Shown piece by piece: positions 26,140-34,481 of a DNA stretch of 64,000 nt (within the stretch, counting starts at the first letter, position 1; the number at the start of each line of letters is the position of its first letter). The stretch is taken from assembly GCA_017428385.1 (NCBI GenBank), contig JAFRQX010000031.1, forward strand, positions 1-64,000. The letters run 5' to 3'. The DNA is from Clostridia bacterium (GTDB lineage: Bacteria; Bacillota; Clostridia; Christensenellales; Aristaeellaceae). The notes beneath the pieces were generated by a model. It worked only from the letters and a program-made list of their open reading frames with translations, was not told the origin of the DNA and did no database searches. The position numbers and the translations under genes are program-made.

Positions 26140-27617
26140 AATCCGCTACGAAAATTGCATTTGCGGTTCTGATGGTCATTACCCTCCTGGCGATGTTCCT
26201 GCCGATTGCCCAGTTCCAGGAAAACACTGCCGGCGCACTGTCGGGCGATATCGAGAAGCAGCAGGGCAAGGTGGACAGCGCCCAGACCCAGCTGCAGCGC
26301 TGGATTGACGGCGGCAAAAAGAGTGAAGCAGACATTGAAAAGCAGCGCAAGAAAGTCCAGAAGGAACAGGATAAGCTGGACGCGCTGCTTGCGCAGCAGG
26401 CGGAAGCCAGCAGCGCCGGCGGAGAAAGCCTGGGCTATTCTTTCCTGCCCGGACAGCTGCCTGCCGAACTGGAAATTGACCAGAGCGTGATCAATCAGTA
26501 TAAGCTGTATGATACCAACTTCCCGGCGTATTACACATGCGTCTGGGTAGCGTTCGCCATGATCGCGATTGCGCTGATCCTGGTGGTGCTGACAGGAAAC
26601 AAACCGGTCAGCAAACTCTACACCTTTGCGAGCTTTGCCCATCTGATCGGTATCATCCTGATCATCTATAACCTGCTCCGGCTGGGCGCTTTTCCGATCA
26701 AGCTTCCTTATGCCAACGCGGAGATCAGCGGCCTCGTTGCCGCCCTGCTCGTGGCTTGCCCGATCGTGGCGTTTGCGATGCATATTTCCTCCGTCCATAA
26801 CAGCAAACGGAGCATGATCTACGTGTTCTGCACGGTGCTGAGCCTGCTGGCGATTGTTCCCTTCTGGATGATGATCGTGAATGCGACCCGCTCCAGCCAG
26901 GATATTCAGCGGAGTGTCAGCCTGATTCCCGGCAACTTTGTGGGAAGCAACTGGCAGGTGCTGACCAGTAAGAACTGGAACGTGGCCACCGGTTTCCGGA
27001 ACAGTGCGATCATCGCCTTCGGTTCCACCCTTCTTTCCGTATACTTCTCCGCCATGACGGCATACGGATTTAAGGTTTATCAGTTCAAGGGCAACAAGTT
27101 CCTGTATGCTGTGGTTATGGCCATCATCATGATCCCCGGACAGGTTACCGGTACCGGTTTCTTCATGTTCATGTATCAGATCGGCATGACCAACAACCTG
27201 CTTGCCCTGATCATTCCGTCCATCGCTGCGGCAGCTACCGTATTCTTCTTCCGGCAGTACCTGGAAGCCAACTTCCAGATCTCCCTGGTGGAGGCGGCCC
27301 GTATCGACGGCTGCGGCGAGTTCCGGATCTTCAACACGATCGTGCTTCCGATCATGGTTCCGGCTATGGCAACCATGGGCATCATGGCAATGATCGGCGC
27401 CTGGAACAACTACCTGACTCCCCTGATGCTGCTGTCCGATTCCAGCCTGAAGACCCTGCCGATGATGGTGCAGGAACTGCGCGGCGATATCTACCGTACA
27501 GAATACGGCTCCATCTACCTGGGCCTGACCCTGACGGCGGCTCCGCTGCTGATCGTGTACTTCGCCTTCAGCAAGTACATCATCGCGGGCGTTGCGCTGG
27601 GCGGCGTCAAGGAGTAA
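26136..27617 (+). CDS. ABC sugar transporter permease, MalG-like, with long N-terminal extension
   Basis: 493 residues against about 280 for ordinary MalG-type permeases. The permease core occupies about 225-493, with EAA loop EAARIDGCGEFRIFNTIVLPI. The extra N-terminus contains a first helix (residues 7-24), a strongly charged, probably coiled-coil segment (about 35-95, alternating Lys/Glu/Gln) predicted outside the membrane, and about three more helices (about 130-220). The extension is in frame, without frameshift, and starts with GGAGG 8 bases upstream. What it does is unknown; it might contact the binding protein or cell wall. Confidence 0.88.
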   Translation: MKSATKIAFAVLMVITLLAMFLPIAQFQENTAGALSGDIEKQQGKVDSAQTQLQRWIDGGKKSEADIEKQRKKVQKEQDKLDALLAQQAEASSAGGESLGYSFLPGQLPAELEIDQSVINQYKLYDTNFPAYYTCVWVAFAMIAIALILVVLTGNKPVSKLYTFASFAHLIGIILIIYNLLRLGAFPIKLPYANAEISGLVAALLVACPIVAFAMHISSVHNSKRSMIYVFCTVLSLLAIVPFWMMIVNATRSSQDIQRSVSLIPGNFVGSNWQVLTSKNWNVATGFRNSAIIAFGSTLLSVYFSAMTAYGFKVYQFKGNKFLYAVVMAIIMIPGQVTGTGFFMFMYQIGMTNNLLALIIPSIAAAATVFFFRQYLEANFQISLVEAARIDGCGEFRIFNTIVLPIMVPAMATMGIMAMIGAWNNYLTPLMLLSDSSLKTLPMMVQELRGDIYRTEYGSIYLGLTLTAAPLLIVYFAFSKYIIAGVALGGVKE

Positions 27618-27639
27618 TACCGGCTTTTCTGAAAACCAG

Positions 27640-27676
27640 ACACCCTTCACGGATCTTCCGTGAAGGGTGTTTTTTT
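27640..27676 (+). terminator. Terminator of the first importer operon
   Basis: ACACCCTTCACGG pairs perfectly with CCGTGAAGGGTGT around ATCTT, followed by six T. Confidence 0.9.
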
Positions 27677-27772
27677 GTCTGCGGACAGCCGATGAATGGA
27701 TGCTTTTCCAACGCCCCGTCAGGATATAACAGGGCATATCAAAAATGTATAGGATCAATTGGTCAAATTCTA

Positions 27773-27801
27773 TTGACAAGGAATGATCATTCAGATAGAA
27801 T
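27773..27801 (+). promoter_or_regulatory. Promoter of the second importer with palindrome in the spacer
   Basis: TTGACA (27773-27778), 17-base spacer, TAGAAT (27796-27801). The spacer contains the perfect 12-base palindrome GAATGATCATTC (27781-27792), a likely repressor site. The rest of this 341-base gap holds the preceding terminator, a second operator and a leader hairpin. Confidence 0.75.
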
Positions 27802-27813
27802 CAAAATGTCATC

Positions 27814-27827
27814 GGGAACGTTTTCAA
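27814..27827 (+). promoter_or_regulatory. CG-centred (cre-like) operator
   Basis: Read on the minus strand the site is TGAAAACGTTCCCG, close to the CcpA consensus TGWAANCGNTNWCA except at two 3' positions. It starts about 6 bases after the expected transcription start, a blocking position. It could be a CcpA site or a site for a local LacI-type regulator. Confidence 0.5.
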
Positions 27828-27889
27828 TAACCATTAATAACAAACAATACAAAAACAATACAAAAAAATCACAATATTTGAAAAGGAGA

Positions 27890-27914
27890 TTAAAACGGCG
27901 GAGATCCGTTTTAA
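27890..27914 (+). other. Leader hairpin of the second binding protein mRNA
   Basis: TTAAAACGG pairs perfectly with CCGTTTTAA around a 7-base loop, 45 bases before the start codon. No T-run follows; it probably stabilises the 5' end of the mRNA. Confidence 0.5.
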
Positions 27915-27958
27915 CAGGCAGTCATTGACTGTCAAATAATGAAGGAGGGTTTTATCCC

Positions 27959-29191
27959 ATGAAGAAACTTATTGCTATCGTGCTGACACTGGCACTGATG
28001 ATGACTGCCGTTTCTGCGCTGGCCGATATCGTAATCGTCCAGAACAAGGTGGAAATCACCTCCCAGATGGAAGACTTTGCCAAGCTGTATGAAGAGAAAA
28101 CCGGCGTTCCGGTGAAGGTTATCACCGGCGGCGGATCCTCCGACTACAACACCGTGCTGAAGGCTGAAATGCAGTCCGGCCGGGAGCCTGACATCTTCGT
28201 CATCGAAGGCCCCAGCAGCTATGAGCTGTGGAAGGACAAGATCGCGGATCAGACCGGTGCGGAATGGACCCAGTACACCGCTGCCGCCTACATGGTGGAC
28301 GGCAAGGCTGTGGGCTTCCCGGTGGCTGTTGAAGGCTACGGACTGGCTTACAACAAGAGCATCCTGGACAAGGCCGGCATCGATCCCGCTACCCTGACCA
28401 CCTATGATGCCTATGCTGCCGCCTTTGAGAAGCTGGACAGCATGAAGGCTGAACTGGGTCTGGACATGGTCGTTTCCATGGTGGCCGGCACCACCACCGG
28501 CATGACCTGGGTAACCGGCCTGCACAACTTCAACGTCTACCTGACCGTGGGCAATGAACGGAATGACACTACCTACATCGACCAGGTGCTGGAAGGCAAG
28601 GTGGATGAGGAACGGTTCCATCAGTACTGCCAGTATGTGGCGCTGATCTTCAAGTACAGCGATCCCGACATGCTGCTGAACGGCACCCAGGACAGCCAGC
28701 TGGCCGCTTTCGCCAACGGCAAGGCTGCCTTCTATCATCAGGGCAACTGGATGGATCCGTCCCTGGTAGCGATGAACCCCGATTTCGAAATTGCCTACGC
28801 GCCTCACGCTTTCCTGCATGAGGAAACCGACGGCATCCTGGTCAATCCGCCTTCCTGGTACGTGATCAACGAGAACGGAAACAAGGATGAAGCCCTGGCT
28901 TACCTGAACTTCCTGGCCACCTCTGAAGAGGGTGCTGACTACATGGTGAACAAAGCGGCCATGGTGCCTGCCTTCACCAATGTCACCCTGGCTCCCTCCG
29001 CTCCGCTGTCCAAGTCCGTCATGGAATGGAACGCGGCCGGCAAGACCTATGACTGGCAGCAGTACAAACTGCCCGACGGCTTCGGCATGGGCACCCTGGG
29101 CCAGATCTACGAGCTGCTGGCTTCCGGCGGAATCGACGTGGATACCTTCGAGGTCATGATGAAGGACGCGATCGCGGGCATCGCCAAGTAA
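27959..29191 (+). CDS. ABC sugar transporter, solute-binding protein (second importer)
   Basis: A 410-residue MalE/UgpB-like binding protein. The signal peptide (LIAIVLTLALMMTAVSALA) has a type I cleavage site before DIVIV and no lipobox Cys. The mature start has the family's extended-strand pattern (VEITSQMEDFAKLYEEKTGVPVKV). GAAGGAGGG is 10 bases before the ATG. First gene of an operon with two permeases, GH13 and possibly GH1, which points to alpha- and beta-glucosides as candidate ligands. Confidence 0.92.
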   Translation: MKKLIAIVLTLALMMTAVSALADIVIVQNKVEITSQMEDFAKLYEEKTGVPVKVITGGGSSDYNTVLKAEMQSGREPDIFVIEGPSSYELWKDKIADQTGAEWTQYTAAAYMVDGKAVGFPVAVEGYGLAYNKSILDKAGIDPATLTTYDAYAAAFEKLDSMKAELGLDMVVSMVAGTTTGMTWVTGLHNFNVYLTVGNERNDTTYIDQVLEGKVDEERFHQYCQYVALIFKYSDPDMLLNGTQDSQLAAFANGKAAFYHQGNWMDPSLVAMNPDFEIAYAPHAFLHEETDGILVNPPSWYVINENGNKDEALAYLNFLATSEEGADYMVNKAAMVPAFTNVTLAPSAPLSKSVMEWNAAGKTYDWQQYKLPDGFGMGTLGQIYELLASGGIDVDTFEVMMKDAIAGIAK

Positions 29192-29207
29192 TCCTGAGTC
29201 TTTCCCC

Positions 29208-29247
29208 GGGGATGGTTCCGGAGGCTTTCCGGCGCCATCCCCTTTTT
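29208..29247 (+). terminator. Hairpin terminator between binding protein and permeases
   Basis: GGGGATGG..CCGGA pairs with TCCGG..CCATCCCC, followed by TTTTT. Likely leaky, since the permease genes show no clear promoter of their own. Confidence 0.75.
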
Positions 29248-29307
29248 CAGCAGATTCCGGACGGCGGAAAACTGCTCATCCATTATTCATAATACGGGAG
29301 GGATTCC

Positions 29308-30207
29308 ATGACCAGCAGACAAAAGCGGAAGCTGACAGAATTCCTGTTCCTGCTTCCCACGCTGATCGCCTTTCTGATGGTGATCATCATTCCCTTCATT
29401 TTCGGTATCTACTATTCCTTTACCGACTGGCAGGGCACCGGTGCGGTGAGCCAGGTTGTCGGATTTGAAAACTATAAGGCGATTTTCCAGGAGCCCGGTT
29501 TCCTGCACTCCTTTCTGGTAACGCTGCTCTTCACGGTGCTGAATATCATCACGGTGAACGTGGTCGCGTTCCTTATCTCCCTGTTGGTAACAAGTGAGAT
29601 CCGGGGACGGAATATTTACCGGGCGGGCTTCTTTGTGCCGAACCTGATCGGCGGTATCGTGCTTGGTCTGGTATGGCAGTTCATTTTCTCCAACATCCTT
29701 CCCTCTGTCGGACAGTCCCTCGGCCTGCCGACGCTGAGCAAATCCCTGATATCCAATAAGGATACGGTGATGATCACCCTGGTCACGGTAAATACCTGGC
29801 AGTACGCCGGCTACATCATGCTGATCTATGTGGCATCCATCCAGGGAATCTCCAAGTCGGTGATGGAAGCGGCGGAAGTGGACGGCGCACGCTACTGGAC
29901 GCGGGTGAGGAAGATCCAGATTCCGCTGATGGCGAACGCGTTCACCATCTCCCTGTTCCTGACCCTGACCAATTCCTTCAAGATGTACGACGTGAACGTG
30001 GCCCTGACAAACGGCGGCCCGGTATCGATCTTCATGATGAAACCGGTGCAGGCCTCCGAGCTGCTGGCGCTGAACATCTACAACACGGCATTCAAGTATA
30101 ACAACATGGCGCAGGGCCAGGCCAAGGCAGTGATCTTCTTCATTGTGCTGACGATCTTCTCTGTGATCCAGGTCACCTGGAACAAGAGCAAGGAGGTGGA
30201 GGCATAA
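29308..30207 (+). CDS. ABC sugar transporter permease, MalF/UgpA-like
   Basis: A 299-residue membrane permease with six helices and EAA loop EAAEVDGARYWTRVRKIQIPL. GGGAGGG is 7 bases before the ATG. It ends in TAATG, sharing one base with the next start codon, so translation is coupled. No ATPase gene in the operon. Confidence 0.93.
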   Translation: MTSRQKRKLTEFLFLLPTLIAFLMVIIIPFIFGIYYSFTDWQGTGAVSQVVGFENYKAIFQEPGFLHSFLVTLLFTVLNIITVNVVAFLISLLVTSEIRGRNIYRAGFFVPNLIGGIVLGLVWQFIFSNILPSVGQSLGLPTLSKSLISNKDTVMITLVTVNTWQYAGYIMLIYVASIQGISKSVMEAAEVDGARYWTRVRKIQIPLMANAFTISLFLTLTNSFKMYDVNVALTNGGPVSIFMMKPVQASELLALNIYNTAFKYNNMAQGQAKAVIFFIVLTIFSVIQVTWNKSKEVEA

Positions 30208-31106
30208 TGGCAAAGCAGGCTGCTGCCCCCATCGAACGGATGGCGGGTTATAAACCCCACAACGGCCGCAGGATCGCGCTTGAAATTGTGACCCTGATCC
30301 TCTTTATCCTCTTCATGATGCCCTTCGTCATCGTGGTGTTCAACTCCATGCGGACGAACCAGGACATCATCAACGCGCCGGTCGGCGTTCCGACGGACAT
30401 CGCCCAGATCGGACGGAATATCGCGGAAATCTGGAACAACCCGAACTTTAACTTCCTGTCCGCCCTGCGGGATTCTGTGATCATCACAGTGATTTCCCTG
30501 GCGGTGATCTCCATATTCTCCTCCATGGCGGCGTGGGTGCTGGTGCGGAACAAGACACGGTGGTCCAACCTGCTCTTCATGAGCTATGTGGCAGCCATGG
30601 TTATTCCGTTCCAGGTGGTTATGTTCCCCCTGCTGACCTGGTTCAAGAGCGTGGGCGATTTCCTGGGCATTCCGATGCTCCGGTCTTATCAGGGTATCAT
30701 CTTCGCTTACCTGGGCTTCGGCGAGGCCATGTCGATTTTCATCTTCCACGGCTTCATCAAAGGAGTGCCGCTGGAGCTGGAAGAAGCGGCTGACATTGAC
30801 GGCTGCTCCCGGGCAGGAACCTTCTTCCGGATCGTGCTTCCGCTGCTCCAGCCCGTGTTCGTGACCGTGCTGGTGCTCAACGGCCTGTGGATCTGGAATG
30901 ACTACCTGCTGCCGCTGCTCGTGCTTGGCGCCAGCGGCAACATCCGGACCATCCCCCTGGCGGTACAGGGCTTCAACGGTGCCTATGTGAAACAGTGGCA
31001 CCTGATCATGACGTCGACGCTGCTGGCTATGCTGCCGATCGTGATCCTGTACCTCTTCGCCCAGAAGTATATTGTGCAGGGCATGGTGGATGGCTCCATC
31101 AAGTAA
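30207..31106 (+). CDS. ABC sugar transporter permease, MalG/UgpE-like
   Basis: A 299-residue permease with the normal MalG length, six helices and EAA loop EAADIDGCSRAGTFFRIVLPL. GGAGGTGG is about 5 bases before the ATG. Unlike its counterpart in the first importer it has no N-terminal extension beyond about 30 residues. Confidence 0.93.
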   Translation: MAKQAAAPIERMAGYKPHNGRRIALEIVTLILFILFMMPFVIVVFNSMRTNQDIINAPVGVPTDIAQIGRNIAEIWNNPNFNFLSALRDSVIITVISLAVISIFSSMAAWVLVRNKTRWSNLLFMSYVAAMVIPFQVVMFPLLTWFKSVGDFLGIPMLRSYQGIIFAYLGFGEAMSIFIFHGFIKGVPLELEEAADIDGCSRAGTFFRIVLPLLQPVFVTVLVLNGLWIWNDYLLPLLVLGASGNIRTIPLAVQGFNGAYVKQWHLIMTSTLLAMLPIVILYLFAQKYIVQGMVDGSIK

Positions 31107-31120
31107 TCTCCGGTCTTCTT

Positions 31121-31151
31121 CGGCGGGCTGAGTGTTCAGCCTGCCGTTTTT
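31121..31151 (+). terminator. Terminator between permeases and GH13
   Basis: CGGCGGGCTGA pairs with TCAGCCTGCCG (one G-T pair) around GTGT, followed by TTTTT. The GH13 start is only 29 bases further on with no visible promoter, so read-through is needed. Confidence 0.75.
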
Positions 31152-31179
31152 CACACTGACATCAATGAGGTGACCCGCT

Positions 31180-32853
31180 ATGAACAATGAAAAACGCGTC
31201 TGGTGGAAGGAAGCGGTGGTCTATCAGATCTATCCCCGGAGCTTCGCGGATTCCAACGGCGACGGGATCGGCGATCTGAACGGAATCACGGCGCACCTGG
31301 ACTACCTGAAGAACCTGGGGATTGACGTCATCTGGGTTTCCCCGGTATACGCTTCCCCGAACCATGACAACGGTTATGATATTTCCGACTACCGGGCCAT
31401 CATGAAGGAATTCGGCACGATGGAGGATTTCGACCGGATGCTGGAAGGAATCCACGCGCGGGGAATGAAACTGGTGATGGACCTGGTGGCCAACCATTCC
31501 TCGGACGAGCACGCCTGGTTTGTGGAAAGCCGGAAGGGAAAGGACAATCCTTACCGGGATTACTACATCTGGCAGGACGGCAAAAACGGCGGACCGCCCA
31601 ACAACTGGGGCTCCTGTTTTTCCGGATCGGCCTGGGAAAAGGATGAGGCCAGCGGCCAGTATTACCTGCACCTGTTCACAAAGGAGCAGCCTGACCTGAA
31701 CTGGGCCAATCCCAAGGTCCGGGAAGGCGTTTTTGACATGATGCGCTGGTGGTGCGACAAGGGCGTGGACGGCTGGCGCATGGACGTGATCAGCATGATC
31801 GGCAAGGAAAACTTCGAGGACGGTCCGGTAGCGCCCGGTGCGCTGTACGGCAGCTTTGAACCTTCCTGCCAGCATACGGAAACCACCCACCGCTATCTGC
31901 GGGAAATGCGCCGGGAGGTGCTGGACCGGTATAACCTGCTGACGGTCGGCGAGGCCGGCGGCACCGTGGAAGGTGCAATCCGGTATGCCAATGAGGACGG
32001 GTCTGAACTGGATATGATATTCTCCTTTGAGCATAACGACGGCCTGAATGATGGTACGGAACTGGGTAAGTGGAGCGATCACGGCGCACCGCTGAAGGAC
32101 GTCAGGGCCGCCTTTAACCGGTGGCAGACCGGCCTGCAGGGAAGGGCCTGGAACACCGTGTATCTGGGCAACCATGACCAGCCCCGCCAGGTCAGCCGCT
32201 ATGGCAACGACAGCGAGCTTTTCCGGGCGGTCAGCGCAAAGATGCTGGCTACCATGATCCATATGATGCGCGGCACGCCCTATGTATACCAGGGAGAGGA
32301 ACTGGGCATGACCAATGCTTATTTCACCCGCCTGGACCAGTATGAGGACGTGGAGGTGCACAACGCCTGGCGCCAGTGGGTGGAATCGGGCCTTGTGGAC
32401 GGCCAGGACATGATGCGCTGGTTTGCCCGGATCGCCCGGGATAACGCTCGGACGCCCATGCAGTGGAACGCGGAAAAACACGCGGGCTTTACAACCGGTA
32501 CGCCCTGGCTGCCTGTGACCGGCAACTATCCGATCATCAACGCCGAGCGGGAGGTCAACGATCCGGACAGCGTGTACCATTATTACCGGAAGCTCATTGA
32601 ACTGCGGCACCAGTATCCGGTGATTGTGTACGGAGAATTTGTGCCCATGCTGGAAGAGGATCCGGAAGTATATGCCTATGCGCGCGTGCTGGACGATGTC
32701 CGGCTGACGGTACTGCTGAACTGGACCGACAGGACGGTTTCCTGTCCGCTGGCGGAGGAACTGTCCGGCCAGGAACTGATTTCCAATTATCCGACGCATC
32801 AGGCCGGAAAGCTTCAACCCTATGAAGCACGGGTGATCCTGAGCAAAGGATAA
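31180..32853 (+). CDS. GH13 alpha-glucosidase (oligo-1,6-glucosidase type)
   Basis: A 557-residue cytosolic alpha-amylase-family enzyme. All four regions are present: DLVANHSS, GWRMDVIS with nucleophile Asp202, VGEAGG with acid/base Glu258, and LGNHDQPR with Asp333. Opening VVYQIYPRSFADSNGDGIGDL is typical of the oligo-1,6-glucosidase, sucrose isomerase and trehalose-6-phosphate hydrolase group (GH13 subfamilies 29/31). Substrate is likely imported alpha-glucosides. GAGGTGACC is 6 bases before the ATG. Confidence 0.93.
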   Translation: MNNEKRVWWKEAVVYQIYPRSFADSNGDGIGDLNGITAHLDYLKNLGIDVIWVSPVYASPNHDNGYDISDYRAIMKEFGTMEDFDRMLEGIHARGMKLVMDLVANHSSDEHAWFVESRKGKDNPYRDYYIWQDGKNGGPPNNWGSCFSGSAWEKDEASGQYYLHLFTKEQPDLNWANPKVREGVFDMMRWWCDKGVDGWRMDVISMIGKENFEDGPVAPGALYGSFEPSCQHTETTHRYLREMRREVLDRYNLLTVGEAGGTVEGAIRYANEDGSELDMIFSFEHNDGLNDGTELGKWSDHGAPLKDVRAAFNRWQTGLQGRAWNTVYLGNHDQPRQVSRYGNDSELFRAVSAKMLATMIHMMRGTPYVYQGEELGMTNAYFTRLDQYEDVEVHNAWRQWVESGLVDGQDMMRWFARIARDNARTPMQWNAEKHAGFTTGTPWLPVTGNYPIINAEREVNDPDSVYHYYRKLIELRHQYPVIVYGEFVPMLEEDPEVYAYARVLDDVRLTVLLNWTDRTVSCPLAEELSGQELISNYPTHQAGKLQPYEARVILSKG

Positions 32854-32885
32854 GCATTCCGGGGATTATTACGTCCCACACAAAA

Positions 32886-32913
32886 CACCCGCCGGTTTCG
32901 GCGGGTGCTTTTT
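32886..32913 (+). terminator. Terminator of the second importer operon
   Basis: CACCCGCCG pairs with CGGCGGGTG around GTTT, then CTTTTT. Confidence 0.85.
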
Positions 32914-32962
32914 CATGCTCCAAAATGCAAAAATGAAACGAAAAACCGACTGAAAATGAAAA

Positions 32963-32976
32963 GGTTTGCGCAAACC
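32963..32976 (+). promoter_or_regulatory. Palindromic operator upstream of GH1
   Basis: GGTTTGCGCAAACC is a perfect 14-base palindrome with a central CG, 24 bases before the -35 box. The layout fits a LacI-type repressor or activator. Confidence 0.55.
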
Positions 32977-32999
32977 GCAAAAGAATGTGAGAAAGTCAC

Positions 33000-33028
33000 T
33001 TGAAAAAGAAAAGTGCAAACGATACAAT
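33000..33028 (+). promoter_or_regulatory. Promoter of the GH1 gene
   Basis: TTGAAA (33000-33005), 17-base spacer, TACAAT (33023-33028); a second TACAAT follows ten bases later. Confidence 0.7.
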
Positions 33029-33060
33029 AGATACAATACGACAAGAAGGAGACGACGCGA

Positions 33061-34419
33061 ATGAGCTTTCCGAAGAATTTTCTCTGGGGGACCGCGACGG
33101 CCTCTTTTCAGATTGAAGGCGCCTGGAATGAAGACGGAAAAACCCCGAGCATCTGGGACGAGTTCTGCGAACAGCCCGGCGCAATCAGCGATCATTCCAA
33201 TGGTAAAACAGCCTGCGACCACTATCATCGTTTCCGGGAAGACGTGGCCCTGATGGCGGAATACGGTATCAAAAACTACCGTTTTTCCGTTTCCTGGCCG
33301 CGGATCCTGCCGGAAGGAACCGGCAAGGTGAACGAGGCGGGCGTCGCGTTCTATAATGCCCTGATTGACTGCCTGCTGGAGTACGGGATCCGTCCCTGGA
33401 TGACGATTTACCACTGGGATCTGCCGGCCTGCCTGGAGCGGAAAGGCGGCTGGGTGAGCGAGCAGATGCCCGAGTGGTTTGCGGAATATACGGGTGTGCT
33501 GGCGGACCGCTTCGGCGACCGGGTGAAGGACTTCTTTACGATCAATGAGCCCCAGTGCATTATCGGCCTGGGCTATATGACCGGCGGTTTCGCCCCGGGT
33601 CTGAAGCTGGGCCTGAAGGAACAGGTGACTGCCTGCCATAACCTCCTGAAGAGCCACGGCCGGGCTTGCCAGGTGCTGCGGGAAAAAGTGAAGGATGTCC
33701 GCATCGGCTATGCGCCCTGCGGCGCCTCCGTGATTCCGAAGGATGAAAATAATCCCGCGGATGTGGAAGCGGCACGGAAAGCGTATTTCGCGGTGGAGAA
33801 GGACAGCCCTTCTTTTTCCGTGTCCTGGTTCAGCGATCCTGTGGTCCTCGGAACCTATCCGGAGGACGGCCTGAAGCGCTACGGCCAGTACCTGCCGGAG
33901 GGATGGCAGGAGGATATGAAGGTGATCTGCCAGCCGCTGGACTTCTATGCCCAGAACATTTATGAAGGCCGGGAAGTGCGTGCGGCTGAAAACGAGGACG
34001 GATGGGAGACTGTGCCCTATCCGGCGGGGCATCCCCGGACTTTGTGCGGCTGGCCTGTTACCCCCCGGGCCCTGTACTGGGGACCGCGTTACCTGTGGGA
34101 GCGGTACCATGTGCCTTTCCTGATCAGTGAGAACGGTATGTCCAGCCATGATTGTGTGATGCTGGACGGCAAGGTGCATGACCCGCACCGGATCGATTAT
34201 CTCCACCGCTATATCCGGGAGTACCGGAGAGCCGGAGAAGATGGCGTGGATATCCGGGGCTATTTCTGCTGGAGCCTGATGGACAACTTTGAGTGGGCCA
34301 GGGGATATTCCGAGCGCTTCGGCCTGGTGTATGTGGATTACCCCACCGGAAAACGCACGCCCAAGGACAGCATGGCATGGTTTGCGGAGACGATCCGCAC
34401 CAACGGCGAAAACCTGTAA
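33061..34419 (+). CDS. GH1 beta-glucosidase
   Basis: A 452-residue cytosolic retaining beta-glycosidase. The family opening FLWGTATASFQIEGA, acid/base Glu163 in TINEP and nucleophile Glu357 in LISENG are intact, as is the C-terminal FCWSLMDNFEWARGYSERFGLVYVD. It looks like a beta-glucosidase rather than a 6-phospho-beta-glucosidase, and no PTS genes are near. AGGAG lies 9 bases before the ATG. Has its own promoter and palindromic operator. Confidence 0.95.
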   Translation: MSFPKNFLWGTATASFQIEGAWNEDGKTPSIWDEFCEQPGAISDHSNGKTACDHYHRFREDVALMAEYGIKNYRFSVSWPRILPEGTGKVNEAGVAFYNALIDCLLEYGIRPWMTIYHWDLPACLERKGGWVSEQMPEWFAEYTGVLADRFGDRVKDFFTINEPQCIIGLGYMTGGFAPGLKLGLKEQVTACHNLLKSHGRACQVLREKVKDVRIGYAPCGASVIPKDENNPADVEAARKAYFAVEKDSPSFSVSWFSDPVVLGTYPEDGLKRYGQYLPEGWQEDMKVICQPLDFYAQNIYEGREVRAAENEDGWETVPYPAGHPRTLCGWPVTPRALYWGPRYLWERYHVPFLISENGMSSHDCVMLDGKVHDPHRIDYLHRYIREYRRAGEDGVDIRGYFCWSLMDNFEWARGYSERFGLVYVDYPTGKRTPKDSMAWFAETIRTNGENL

Positions 34420-34432
34420 ACCTGATGTATCA

Positions 34433-34469
34433 AAAGAGCCTTCCCGGGATCAATCCGGGAAGGCTCTTT
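34433..34469. terminator. Bidirectional terminator
   Basis: A 15-bp perfect stem, AAAGAGCCTTCCCGG with CCGGGAAGGCTCTTT, between the convergent GH1 and TIM-barrel genes. Confidence 0.9.
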
Positions 34470-34481
34470 GATTGGGAAGGG

